Shown: positions 48,119 through 56,047 of the stretch, one piece after another | How positions within the stretch are numbered: position 1 is the stretch's first letter | Layout: each line of letters begins with the position of its first letter | From: Methylobacterium sp. E-005 | Lineage (GTDB): Bacteria; Pseudomonadota; Alphaproteobacteria; Rhizobiales; Beijerinckiaceae | Direction of reading: 5' to 3' | DNA length: 64,000 nucleotides | Assembly (NCBI RefSeq): GCF_022829725.1 | Contig: NZ_JAKSYG010000209.1 | Span: 1-64,000, forward strand | The notes under the pieces: generated by a model | Told to the model about the DNA's origin: nothing | The model's input: only the letters and a program-made list of their open reading frames with translations | Database searches by the model: none | Translations under genes and position numbers: made by a program

Positions 48119-48233
48119 GTCTCCCCTCCCCCTTGCGGGGAGGGGTAGGGGTGGGGGTGGTGCAGAAGGCACCACCACGCTCGATCCTGCGCCACCCCCA
48201 CCTCCGGCTCCTCCCCGCAAGGGGGAGGAGAGA
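48119..48233. repeat. large inverted repeat between the GT4 and isomerase genes
   Basis: The arms TCTCCCCTCCCCCTTGCGGGG (from 48120) and CCCCGCAAGGGGGAGGAGAGA (to 48232) are nearly perfect inverted repeats, each also a small palindrome. Inner parts GGGGTGGGGGTGGTG and CCACCCCCACC pair too. It would fold into a cruciform or a long RNA hairpin filling most of the 160-base gap. Confidence 0.75.
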
Positions 48234-48246
48234 ACGTTCGCCGCCC

Positions 48247-49119
48247 TCACTGCCATTGCCGCCGCGTCTCCTGCTCGCCGGCGAGCACCGGCCCGGGGCG
48301 CCGGCAGCCGCGGAGATAGTCCAGCGCCTGCGGGATCATCACGTCGGCCCGGTGGCTCTCGCGGGAGAGCTCGACGCAGATCAGCTTGCCGAAGCCGACT
48401 TCCTCCAGCGCCTCCAGCACACCCGGCACGTCCATGTCGCCCTCGCCGAAGGGCAGGTGGATGTGGCTGCCGCGCTTCATGTCCTCGATCGCCACGGTGC
48501 CGATCCGGTCGGAAAATTCCCGCACCGCCGCCGCCGGCTCCCGCTCGCCCGTGACGAGGCAGTGGCCGGTATCGAGGGCGAGCTTCAGCCCCGGCACGTC
48601 GAGGGCGGCGTAATCGTCCAGCGTCTCGATCAGCATGCCGGGCTCGGGCTCCAGGCAGGGCACGATCCCGGCTTCATCCGCGAAGGCCGCGACCGCGTGC
48701 AACCCCTCGACCAGCCAGCGCCGGGCCTCGCCGTGATCAACGCCGGGCTTCGGCACGCCGGCCCAGAACGAGACCGCCTCGGCGGAGAGCATGGCGCCGA
48801 TCTCGACCGCCCGCTTGAGGAAACCGACCCGCCGGGCGCGGCCCGCGGCATCAGCCGTCACCAGGGTGGGCTCGTGCTTGGCGCTCGGGTCGAGGAGAAA
48901 GCGGGCGCCGGTCTCGATGACGCAGGTCAGTTCCAGCTTCTCCAGCAGGCTCGCCACGCGGCCGGCCTCCGTCGCCCAGGTGTCGGCGAACGGATCGAGG
49001 TGATGGATGTCGAGGGTCAGCGCCACGCCGTCGTAGCCCGCGGCCTTGATCAGGTGGAGCGCGTCGTCGAGGCGGTGGTTGGCCGCGCCATTGGTGTTGT
49101 AGGCGAAGCGAAGCGTCAC
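48247..49119 (-). CDS. sugar phosphate isomerase/epimerase (TIM-barrel, IolE/AP-endonuclease-2 family)
   Basis: A 290-residue TIM-barrel protein of the xylose-isomerase-like family: LRFAYNTNGAANHRLDDALHLIKAAGYDGVALT opens the barrel, and metal-binding acidic and histidine residues appear in VPCLEPEPGMLIETLDDY, LALDTGHCLVTGE and AIEDMKRGSHIHLPFGEGDMDV. Relatives isomerise or epimerise sugars, including keto-inositols (IolE, IolH). It starts at GTG 49119 with GGGAGGG upstream and overlaps the YcaO gene by GTGA, so the two are translated together and probably act in one pathway. Confidence 0.85.
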   Translation of the reverse strand: MTLRFAYNTNGAANHRLDDALHLIKAAGYDGVALTLDIHHLDPFADTWATEAGRVASLLEKLELTCVIETGARFLLDPSAKHEPTLVTADAAGRARRVGFLKRAVEIGAMLSAEAVSFWAGVPKPGVDHGEARRWLVEGLHAVAAFADEAGIVPCLEPEPGMLIETLDDYAALDVPGLKLALDTGHCLVTGEREPAAAVREFSDRIGTVAIEDMKRGSHIHLPFGEGDMDVPGVLEALEEVGFGKLICVELSRESHRADVMIPQALDYLRGCRRPGPVLAGEQETRRQWQ

Positions 49120-50717
49120 GCCGCCCTCCCCTGCCGCTGGGCGAGGCGGAACGGCGCATGATGCGATTCCGGCTCGCGGTACAGTGGATAGTGCCGCCCG
49201 ACGATCTGCTCGGCCAGCGCGGTATCGAACAGCGGCTGGCCGCCGAACCGTTCCAGGGCCTCCGGGGTAAGGCGAACCGGGCGCAGGGTCTCGCTCTCGG
49301 TGCCGAACGTGATCAGCGGATGGTCGCGGTCGAGGAGCTTCTTCGTGTTGCGCTCGCCGATCCGGTAGTAGCTCATGGTCTCGACCTCGAGCCCCGGCAC
49401 GATCGCCTTCACGACGCCGACCCCACCGCCCGGGGGCGAGCACTCGACGTAGAGCACGTCGAATCCGGCTTCGAGCAGCCGGTCGCAGGCGATCTTGCCC
49501 CGCGCATGGCCGTCGGCGGCCGGGGTGGAGGGCAACTCCGAGAAACGCTTGGTGCTGCGCTCGGAATAGACGGTGTCGGCGAGCACGCCGCGCAGATCGG
49601 CGGCCGGCATCGCGATCCATTCGAGCATCGCCTGGAGGGCGCGGCTTTCTTCCAGATCCAGGCTCGGCAGCGCCTTCTGGATGAAGGCATCGACGTAGCC
49701 CGGCGGGGTCACGGTGGCGGCCAAGTCGAGGGGGCCGTGCCCGAAGGTCTTGCGCACCCGCGCGGCCTGGAACTCCAGCAGCGCCTTGCGCAGGGCCCGG
49801 TCCCGATCCGGATCGCAGGCCTCGCCACAGGCCGAGAGGGCGATCGGCGCCGGGGTGCAGGCCGGGTCCTCGTCGTAGCCGGTGACGTAGAGGTTGGTCA
49901 GGCCGAACTGGTCGGTGGCGAATTTCGGCAGCGCCCGGATGCCGAGCTCCTTCAGCCGGGCCAGCATCGCGGCATTCTCCGGGCCGATGCCGTCGAGGTC
50001 GAGCATCACGCCCTGGTCCAGCGCCCGGAACAGCAACCCGTTGCCGTCGCGCTGGAGCAGTTCCAGAACGCCGTGCCCGAGGGCGAAGGGCACGTCCGGC
50101 CCGGCGCCGAGGCCGTTGGTGATCAGGTTGGTGAAGGGCTTGTAGCCCTCCGACAGCTCAAAATAGTCGGTCGCCGCGATATCGAGCGGCATCAGCACGA
50201 TCTCGCCGGTAGCGTGCCGGACGCTCGGCGTCCATTCGAGAACCGTATCGCGGTTCACCGGGGAGCCTGCGGGCAGGCAGAGGGTCAGCGGGTCGGCGAC
50301 GGAGTTCGCGCCGTAGACGCGGGCGAGGTCGGTGTAGCTCGCCCGCTCCTTGGCCCGCGGCAGCACGGCCAGCGAGGGCATCAGGTTCTCGGCGATCTCG
50401 GCCACCGCGCCGATCAGCGCCTCGTCGTCGGTCGCGCCGTAGCCGATGCCGGACGGCATGGCGCCGACGAAGAACGGATCGTCGAGGAACAGCGCCACGA
50501 ACCAGACCGGAACGCCGGTGCGGTCGAGGGGCGCCAGCGGGAAGCCGACGATGCGCCCCTCCGGCAGGATGTCGAGATAGGCTTTGACCGGATCGGGCAG
50601 GGACTCGGGCAGACCCTCGATCGGCCGCTTGGCGCCGAAGCGGTAGGGGCGCGGCGCCTTGATCCGCTCGTGGCGGGCGCGGTCGTCCTGATCGTGGAAG
50701 GCGTCTGCGTTGCTCAC
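49116..50717 (-). CDS. YcaO-domain ATP-dependent enzyme
   Basis: A 533-residue protein with the YcaO fold: SGIGYGATDDEALIGAVAEIAEN (nucleotide-binding glutamates), LGHGVLELLQRDGNGLLFRALD (the family E-L-I-E-R-D-A region) and DRALRKALLEFQAARV (the R-A-x-x-E-x-x-Q-x-R motif). YcaO enzymes use ATP to activate amide bonds, giving azolines, thioamides or amidines, often on ribosomal peptides. The C-terminus ends LAQRQGRAA and lacks the PxPxP tail of azoline-forming YcaOs, and no E1-like or TfuA partner is next to it. Start GTG 50717 with GGAAGACGGAA upstream. It overlaps the isomerase gene. The substrate is unknown and no precursor peptide was found. Confidence 0.85.
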   Translation of the reverse strand: MSNADAFHDQDDRARHERIKAPRPYRFGAKRPIEGLPESLPDPVKAYLDILPEGRIVGFPLAPLDRTGVPVWFVALFLDDPFFVGAMPSGIGYGATDDEALIGAVAEIAENLMPSLAVLPRAKERASYTDLARVYGANSVADPLTLCLPAGSPVNRDTVLEWTPSVRHATGEIVLMPLDIAATDYFELSEGYKPFTNLITNGLGAGPDVPFALGHGVLELLQRDGNGLLFRALDQGVMLDLDGIGPENAAMLARLKELGIRALPKFATDQFGLTNLYVTGYDEDPACTPAPIALSACGEACDPDRDRALRKALLEFQAARVRKTFGHGPLDLAATVTPPGYVDAFIQKALPSLDLEESRALQAMLEWIAMPAADLRGVLADTVYSERSTKRFSELPSTPAADGHARGKIACDRLLEAGFDVLYVECSPPGGGVGVVKAIVPGLEVETMSYYRIGERNTKKLLDRDHPLITFGTESETLRPVRLTPEALERFGGQPLFDTALAEQIVGRHYPLYREPESHHAPFRLAQRQGRAA

Positions 50718-50771
50718 GTCGTGTTTCCGTCTTCCTCGAACCGTGCGCCGTGCCGTCGTCCCATTCACCCA

Positions 50772-50887
50772 CCTCATCCTGAGGTACCGGAGCGCAGCGG
50801 AGGCCTCGAAGGAGGGCTCCAGGGATTGCGGCGTCCTCTGGCGGGCTCCTTCGAGGCCCGCCGACGCGGGCATCTCAGGATGAGGGG
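50772..50887. repeat. palindromic intergenic repeat, copy 2
   Basis: Homologous to 46706-46814: it begins CCTCATCCTGAGGTACC, contains CCTCGAAGGAGGGCTCCAGGG and CTGGCGGGCTCCTTCGAGG, and ends CATCTCAGGATGAGGGG. This copy is the better palindrome. It lies between the YcaO and oxidoreductase genes. Confidence 0.82.
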
Positions 50888-50935
50888 TTGGGTGGGAGAG
50901 GCCTGGGTTGGTTGCGTGATCGAATATCCTGGCCG

Positions 50936-51931
50936 CTACCCCTGCCCGTAGGCCCGGGCGACGAGTCGCATCGTGTGAAGGTCGCGGGACGCCGAGTACG
51001 CCGCCCTTTCCTCGGGTCGGCGCAGGGCCGAGCCGAAGGCGCGCACCTGCTCGGTGAAGGGCGAGCTCTCGGCGTCGAAGGCGAGCGGCTCCGCGCGGCC
51101 GCTGGCGCCGTCGATGAAGGTCAGCGACCCACCAGCAACCTGGCCCATCGTGTTCTCAGCGACGAGCATGCCCCGCGTGCCGACCACCTCCAGGCGGCGG
51201 CGGGGCAGCGCGTCGGGGCAATTGTAGGCGACATGCAGGCTCGCCAGCGCCCCGCCCGCGGTCTGCCCGATCAGCAGGGCCCCGTCATCGACCGCGTAAT
51301 CCTGGGCCTTGCTCTGGGTCAGGGCCGCGATGGTGGCGATCGGTTCGCCGACCAGGAAATCGACGAGGTCGAGCCCGTGCGGCGCGAGATCCATCAGGGC
51401 GCCGCCGCCGGCCTGCGCGGCATCGATCCGCCAGTTCGGCTGGCCGGCCTCCGACCAGTCGCGCCCGAGCCAGCAGGCGTAGACGATCCGCACGGCCGTC
51501 ACCGTGCCGAGCCGTCCGGCCTCGACCTGCGCGCGGATCATCCGGTGGGCCGGATGGTGCCGCTGGTCGAAGGCCGTCCCGTAGAAAATTCTTTTGGAGT
51601 CGACCGCCTGCGTGATCGCCTCGGCGTCGGCGAGCGTCGCCGCCATCGGCTTCTCGCACAGGATCGCCTTGCCGGCTGCTGCCAGCGCCTCGACGGCGCC
51701 GCGGTGCAGATGGTTGGGCGTCGCCACGTAAACCGCCTCGACCTCGGGCTCGGCGATCAGGCCGGCGAGGTCGGTGTGACCGCGGGCGCCCGCCCGCTCG
51801 GCCGCCGCGCGGCTCGTCGGATCGGGATCGCAGACCGCGACCAGCCGGTGCCCGGCGGCGCGGATCCCGGGCTCCATGTAGTCGCGGGCGACCCAGCCGT
51901 AGCCGACGATACCCCAGCCGACGGCGTCCAT
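50936..51931 (-). CDS. Gfo/Idh/MocA family oxidoreductase
   Basis: A 331-residue NAD(P)-dependent sugar/inositol dehydrogenase-type protein. The Rossmann motif GWGIVGYGWVARDYMEPGIRAAG is at the start, the conserved EKP is in KAILCEKPMAATLADAE, and GGGALMDLAPHGLDLVDFLVG carries the catalytic DxxxH. The family includes inositol 2-dehydrogenase (IolG) and enzymes that oxidise amino-sugars. Its ATG overlaps the methyltransferase stop (TGATG at 51929-51933). Confidence 0.88.
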   Translation of the reverse strand: MDAVGWGIVGYGWVARDYMEPGIRAAGHRLVAVCDPDPTSRAAAERAGARGHTDLAGLIAEPEVEAVYVATPNHLHRGAVEALAAAGKAILCEKPMAATLADAEAITQAVDSKRIFYGTAFDQRHHPAHRMIRAQVEAGRLGTVTAVRIVYACWLGRDWSEAGQPNWRIDAAQAGGGALMDLAPHGLDLVDFLVGEPIATIAALTQSKAQDYAVDDGALLIGQTAGGALASLHVAYNCPDALPRRRLEVVGTRGMLVAENTMGQVAGGSLTFIDGASGRAEPLAFDAESSPFTEQVRAFGSALRRPEERAAYSASRDLHTMRLVARAYGQG

Positions 51932-53112
51932 CACCACCGCTCCGGCAGGTCGACGAACTCGCGGACGCGGACACGCTGCGTCTCCTGCGCACCGAGGTCC
52001 GCGCTGAAGGTCAGGTGCTCGGGTCCGGGTGAGCGCAGCGGGTAGGTGGCGCGGGCGGCATATTCCGCCTCGTAGCGCTCCGAGGGCCAGCGTATGACGT
52101 AGCCGTCGCCCTCGGGCGCATAGAGCGGATTGAGCCGGAGCACGGTGCCGGGCTTCGGCAGCGTCAGTCCGTCGACCAGGGCGCGCGGCGCCGGACGCAT
52201 CCCGGGTCCGCACACCACCGAGAAGGCCTCGCAGGTCCGCAGGGCGGCCGGCTCCTGCGGCGCCGGTGCCCGGACCTCGACCAGCGCCCGGGTCAGTTCC
52301 GCATCGTCGTACACGAGGGCGTCGGGGAACAGCTCGGCGATCTCCTCGGCCGTCACCGCCCGGCCGGCCGAGAAGCCGGGGCAATCGCGGTTGTGGATGT
52401 GGCTCAGCGCCAACCAGCCGTCGTCGCCGGCATTCTGGCGAAGGTTTTCCAGCAGGGCCGCCTTGTCGTCGAGGAAGTAGAAGGCGTCGTTGCAGGCCAC
52501 GAGATCGACCGGCGCCCCCGGGATCGGCCAGTGGGGCGAGCCCGCATCGAAACAGACGAGCTGCGCCTTCTCGCCCACGACCCAGTGACGGGCGACCCAG
52601 AGCTTGGCGAAGACGACGTCGGCGCCCGCGACCTTGCAGCCGCGCCGCTGCAATTCACGCAGGTAATGGCCGATGCCGCAGGCGAACTCGAAGACGCAGA
52701 TGGGTTCGTTCCAGTGCGCCTCGAGCAGCGACAGCCCGGCCAGGAAGGTCGGATCGCTCCAGCGGTGCAGGAAGTAATCGCCGACCCGGCCCCAGCCGAG
52801 GCGGTCAACCGCATCGCGCAGGGTGGCGGTGCGCCGGTCCTTGATGAGCTGGATGATCCCGGCCGGATCGGCGGGCGGGCCGTTCCACCAATCGTCCTGG
52901 TCGACCAGCAGGGCCGCCAGCGCCTCGTCGGCCTCGCCCGCGTCGAGATGGGCCAGGACCCGCTCGACCAGCGCCTCGCGGTTGACCCGCAGATACGGGA
53001 TTCCATCGATGACGGGCCAGCGCGCACCGGTTTCGGCGTCCCGCAGGGCATGCGGACCGTCGGCCTTCAGCGGGTTGCCGGTGTCCGGCGCGAGGAGTTC
53101 AAACGGGATCAT
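51931..53112 (-). CDS. class I SAM-dependent methyltransferase
   Basis: A 393-residue protein. A central Rossmann-like methyltransferase domain is visible: VFEFACGIGHYLRELQRRGCKVAGADVV (SAM motif I and acidic loop), then APVDLVACNDAFYFLDDKAALLENLRQNAG. The first 40 residues (ELLAPDTGNPLKADGPHALRDAETGARWPVIDGIPYL) look like a Trm112-type zinc-ribbon-like segment without the cysteines. The C-terminal 120 residues are of unknown function. The acceptor is not known. It is translationally coupled to the oxidoreductase. The ATG at 53112 is taken because the upstream frame lacks a domain. Confidence 0.82.
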   Translation of the reverse strand: MIPFELLAPDTGNPLKADGPHALRDAETGARWPVIDGIPYLRVNREALVERVLAHLDAGEADEALAALLVDQDDWWNGPPADPAGIIQLIKDRRTATLRDAVDRLGWGRVGDYFLHRWSDPTFLAGLSLLEAHWNEPICVFEFACGIGHYLRELQRRGCKVAGADVVFAKLWVARHWVVGEKAQLVCFDAGSPHWPIPGAPVDLVACNDAFYFLDDKAALLENLRQNAGDDGWLALSHIHNRDCPGFSAGRAVTAEEIAELFPDALVYDDAELTRALVEVRAPAPQEPAALRTCEAFSVVCGPGMRPAPRALVDGLTLPKPGTVLRLNPLYAPEGDGYVIRWPSERYEAEYAARATYPLRSPGPEHLTFSADLGAQETQRVRVREFVDLPERW

Positions 53113-53174
53113 GGTTCTCGGGACCGCCCGGGCAGATGGGCCATCGGATCCGGCGATCAAGGCGGCAGGTGCGA

Positions 53175-54104
53175 TCAAGGGATGCGCATGTCGGCGAGGA
53201 CGCGATCGTGGAAGTCCTTCACCGGCCCGGCATGGATCAGCTCCCACTCATCGAGCACCATCCCCATCGTGGTCGAGGCGCCGCGCAGGTGCTGGGCGAT
53301 CTGGAGCACCCGGTCGATGCAGTCGGCCGCATGGAAGGCGCGGCCCTCCCCGGTGGCGTCGTCCGGCAGCACCGCGCGGGCGCGCTCGACCTGGCCCCGC
53401 AGGGGCTCGGCGAGTTCGGCGAGGGCCCAGGCGGTGGTCGTGGCCATGATCGGGCCGAGATGGTCGCCGAGCAGCATCTCGCCGGTGAAGCCGGCATCCG
53501 GCATGGCGGCGTTGTGGAAGTGGTGGGCCATGGCGGCCAGGAACACGGTGCCGGGATCGGCCCGGTAGAACGGACTCAGGCACACGCCGTAGACCGCCAC
53601 GATCAGGCAATGCTCGGCGTGGTTCTCCGGCGGCTCCAGCAGAATGCGGGCACGGCCGGGACAGGTCACGCCGGCCCGCGGCTGCTGTGGCAGGGCGGTG
53701 ACGAAGGCCGGCAGGGCTCCGAGTTCGACCGCCGGGCGCGGGGCGAGCCGGGCCCGCAGGCGGGCGCGCAGATCCGGATCGAGTTCGCCGGTCACGGCAT
53801 CGAAGCCCGCGACCAGCACCGCGGAGGCCGCCTCGTCCGAGAGGCCGGCGGCGGTCAGGAAGGCGGCGTCGAGGTCGCAAAGGCGCGTCGCCGCGAGGGT
53901 CGTTGCCGCGATGTCGAGCGCGACATCGTCGGGCGCCGCGCCGCCGGTGAGACGACCCCAGCCCTGCGCGAACAGCCGCTCGGCGATCGACCCGGTCCGG
54001 CCCGCGGAGCGGACGCGCTTGAGGTCGTTCATCTCGACCAGAAGATCGCGCAACGCCTCGGGCGCGGCAGCTCCGGATTGCGACGGGGGGGTTTCGCTGG
54101 GCAT
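53175..54104 (-). CDS. HD-like domain protein
   Basis: A 309-residue protein, helical, with a metal-site pattern resembling the HD superfamily: NHAEHCLIVAVYGVCL, then AAMAHHFHNAAMPDAGF about 30 residues later, then LLGDHLG and FHAADCIDRVLQIAQHL. The usual His-Asp pair appears as His-His, so the assignment is tentative. HD proteins are phosphohydrolases or, in inositol oxygenase and PhnZ, di-iron oxygenases. As the neighbour of inositol-phosphate synthase it could be a phosphatase for inositol phosphate or an oxygenase of the product; both are guesses. Start ATG 54104. Confidence 0.55.
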   Translation of the reverse strand: MPSETPPSQSGAAAPEALRDLLVEMNDLKRVRSAGRTGSIAERLFAQGWGRLTGGAAPDDVALDIAATTLAATRLCDLDAAFLTAAGLSDEAASAVLVAGFDAVTGELDPDLRARLRARLAPRPAVELGALPAFVTALPQQPRAGVTCPGRARILLEPPENHAEHCLIVAVYGVCLSPFYRADPGTVFLAAMAHHFHNAAMPDAGFTGEMLLGDHLGPIMATTTAWALAELAEPLRGQVERARAVLPDDATGEGRAFHAADCIDRVLQIAQHLRGASTTMGMVLDEWELIHAGPVKDFHDRVLADMRIP

Positions 54105-54419
54105 CGCTTCTTTCGGCCGGATGAGGCTTGCGCGCTCGCAGGCGGCTGGGACGGACGGGCCCATCATCCGGATTGGACGCGGGTCCCCCCTCCCGTACGG
54201 GAGAGGGACAGGGTGAGGGATCAGGTCTGTCCGGATAAAGCGTCCCGTGACCGAGCGTCGACGGCGCTCTCGATCCTGTAGCTTCTCGACCCCCGCCCCA
54301 CCCCTCTCCCGAGCGGGAGAGGGCCCGGTTGCGGACCGTCATCGACGATAGGGTCGCCCTGGTTCACGCCGCTCCCGGTGGGCACTGGCAGCGGTGATCG
54401 AGGGGCGACACAGGATGGC
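54105..54419. other. repeat-bearing gap between inositol-phosphate synthase and HD-like gene
   Basis: The 315-base stretch consists mainly of the dispersed repeat (54181-54334). I saw no separate promoter for the HD-like gene, so it may depend on read-through from the synthase gene. Confidence 0.5.
54181..54334 (-). repeat. dispersed ~155-bp intergenic repeat, copy B
   Basis: The reverse complement aligns by eye with 37251-37413: palindromic CCTCTCCCGCTCGGGAGAGG end, GGTGGGG, CAGGATCGAGAGCGCCGTCGACG, TTTATCCGGACAG, CCCTCACC, and the second palindromic end (CCTCTCCCGTACGGGAGGGG). It occupies the gap between the inositol-phosphate synthase and the HD-like gene. Confidence 0.72.
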
Positions 54420-55610
54420 TCAGTGCACGCCGAGCCAATCCCGCAGCATCTGCTCCTGCTTGCCGAAGGCGTGCTCCGGCCCGCGACCGTTCTTGACCAT
54501 CGGCGCCTTGAAGAAGGTCGAGAGCTGCTCCTGCACGCCGCCGTCGCCGCGGGTATGGGCAAGATCGAGCACGCGGGCGATCTCGATGACGAGCGGGGCC
54601 GCCAGGATCGAGTCCTTGCAGAGGAAGTTCACCTTCACCTGCATCCGCTGGCCCATGAAGCCGGTGACGTCGATGTTGTCCCAGGCTTCCTTGTCGTCAC
54701 CGCGCGGGCGGTAATAGTGGATGTGCACGAGGTGATCCTCGACCGGGTAGCCGAGGATCGAATCGAGCACCGTACCCTTGGTGTTGAGCTTCGACTGAAG
54801 CGAATTCGGGTCGTTCAGGGCGAGGCCGTCCCGGTTGCCGAGGATGTTGGTCGAGAACCAGCCGTCGACGTGGAGCGCGCGGGCCTTGAAGGCGGGGGCG
54901 AGCACCGTCTTCATCATGGTCTGACCGGTCTTGCCATCCTTGCCGGCGACCGGGACGTTCAACTCCTTGGCGAGGTCGAGGAGCGCCGGGACGTCCGCCG
55001 CCACACTCGGGGTGAAGTTGGCATAGGGGATGCCGCTCTTGATCGCCGCGTAGGCGTAGAGCATCGCGGGCGAGATCGCCTCGTCGCTCGAATCCAGGCC
55101 CTTCTCGAAGGCGGCCGTGGAGTTCAGGGTCGGGTCGTTGAGGTCGGGCCAGCGCTCGGTCGAGGCGAGGTTCACCACCACCACGTCGTCGAGGTTGCTC
55201 TCTTTCTGGAAACGCCGGAGATCGTTGGCGATGACCGAGACCGCTTCGCGGTGGTCCTTGGCGACGATACGGTTCTGCCCGTCGATGTTCTTGCAGAACT
55301 TGGCACTGCCGACCGCCGGCCAGGGCGTGATGCCCTTCAGCGCTCCGGCGCCATCCTCGATATCGTCCTTCGAGAGGACGCCGTGGCCGCTCGCGGCCGT
55401 GGCGAGGTCGTCGCCATTCAGGTCCCAGCCACCGAAGACCAGATCCTTGTAATCGGCCAAGCCCGCCACGGAGAGGCCGGCGAGCGGCAGCCCGTCGAGC
55501 CGGTTCGAGCCGGATTTGATCATCTCGATGCCGGCGATGGCGGTGGTGGCGACGGCGCCACCCATGCCAACGAACGCGACACCGACGCGGCGACCGGACT
55601 GCATGCTCAT
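54420..55610 (-). CDS. ino1: inositol-3-phosphate synthase
   Basis: A 396-residue enzyme that converts glucose-6-phosphate to inositol-3-phosphate using NAD. The N-terminal GVAFVGMGGAVATTAIAGIEMI binds NAD; TERWPDLNDPTLNSTAAFEKGL, GIPYANFTPSVAADVPAL, VAGKDGKTGQTMMKTVLAPAFKARALHVDGWFSTNILGNRDGLAL and KVNFLCKDSILAAPLVIEIARVLDLA are the core motifs with the catalytic lysines. The length fits the shorter bacterial/archaeal type. It starts at ATG 55610 (MSMQSG). A sigma-EcfG-like promoter (55698-55722) precedes it. It heads the leftward biosynthetic array. Confidence 0.92.
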   Translation of the reverse strand: MSMQSGRRVGVAFVGMGGAVATTAIAGIEMIKSGSNRLDGLPLAGLSVAGLADYKDLVFGGWDLNGDDLATAASGHGVLSKDDIEDGAGALKGITPWPAVGSAKFCKNIDGQNRIVAKDHREAVSVIANDLRRFQKESNLDDVVVVNLASTERWPDLNDPTLNSTAAFEKGLDSSDEAISPAMLYAYAAIKSGIPYANFTPSVAADVPALLDLAKELNVPVAGKDGKTGQTMMKTVLAPAFKARALHVDGWFSTNILGNRDGLALNDPNSLQSKLNTKGTVLDSILGYPVEDHLVHIHYYRPRGDDKEAWDNIDVTGFMGQRMQVKVNFLCKDSILAAPLVIEIARVLDLAHTRGDGGVQEQLSTFFKAPMVKNGRGPEHAFGKQEQMLRDWLGVH

Positions 55611-56047
55611 TGGAAACTGATGTCCTTGTAGGGACGCGGGTGGCGTCTTGAAGGGTCCGTCCTGGGACGGAAAGTTCGCCCGCCCGGGGTCGTACCTAAC
55701 TGGCTCAGCACTGCGGCGTTCCAAGCCAAATGCGACAACTTTGCCGCTGATTGACGCGAAGTTCGCAAAAGGAGCCGCCCGTTTCGGCAGGAGAGGACGC
55801 TTGAAAACAAGACCTTGGCGCCATCCGCGACTGAAACGAATCCGGAGGGGCACCAGCGCAGAGCGCCAGGGTGCGCGTCCTTAAGGCGCCCCTAATCCGC
55901 ACGGTTAACCCTTCGTTGACCGTGCCACGCTTGGATCACGGGGTCGTCCCATTCTGGTCACGGCCGGCGCCGATACGGCCGCCGCTCAAAGGAGCCCGGC
56001 CGCCAGACGCCGGGCCGACGCAAGGACCGACCTGAGAAGGACCAAAG
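55611..56047. other. divergent intergenic region ino1 / transglycosylase
   Basis: Apart from the possible ino1 promoter no signal stands out. The open frame extending ino1 upstream (to 55853) is not considered coding because family similarity begins at 55610. The transglycosylase gene has a good ribosome site (GAGAAGGACC) at the right end. Confidence 0.5.
55698..55722 (-). promoter_or_regulatory. possible sigma-EcfG-like promoter of ino1
   Basis: On the minus strand GGAAC (55722-55718) is followed after 16 bases by AGTT (55701-55698), one base off CGTT, about 90 bases upstream of the ino1 ATG. Weaker evidence than the exact matches elsewhere. Confidence 0.4.

Noticed and set aside
48119..50887. 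CRISPR-like array from the repeats in the YcaO region
   Set aside because: The repeats are single long palindromes in separate gaps, not short direct repeats with regular spacers, and no cas genes are present.
45289..55610. Complete mycothiol pathway
   Set aside because: Only Ino1, GT4 and PIG-L counterparts exist; no cysteine ligase (MshC) or acetyltransferase (MshD) was seen, and YcaO and methyltransferase genes do not belong to that pathway.
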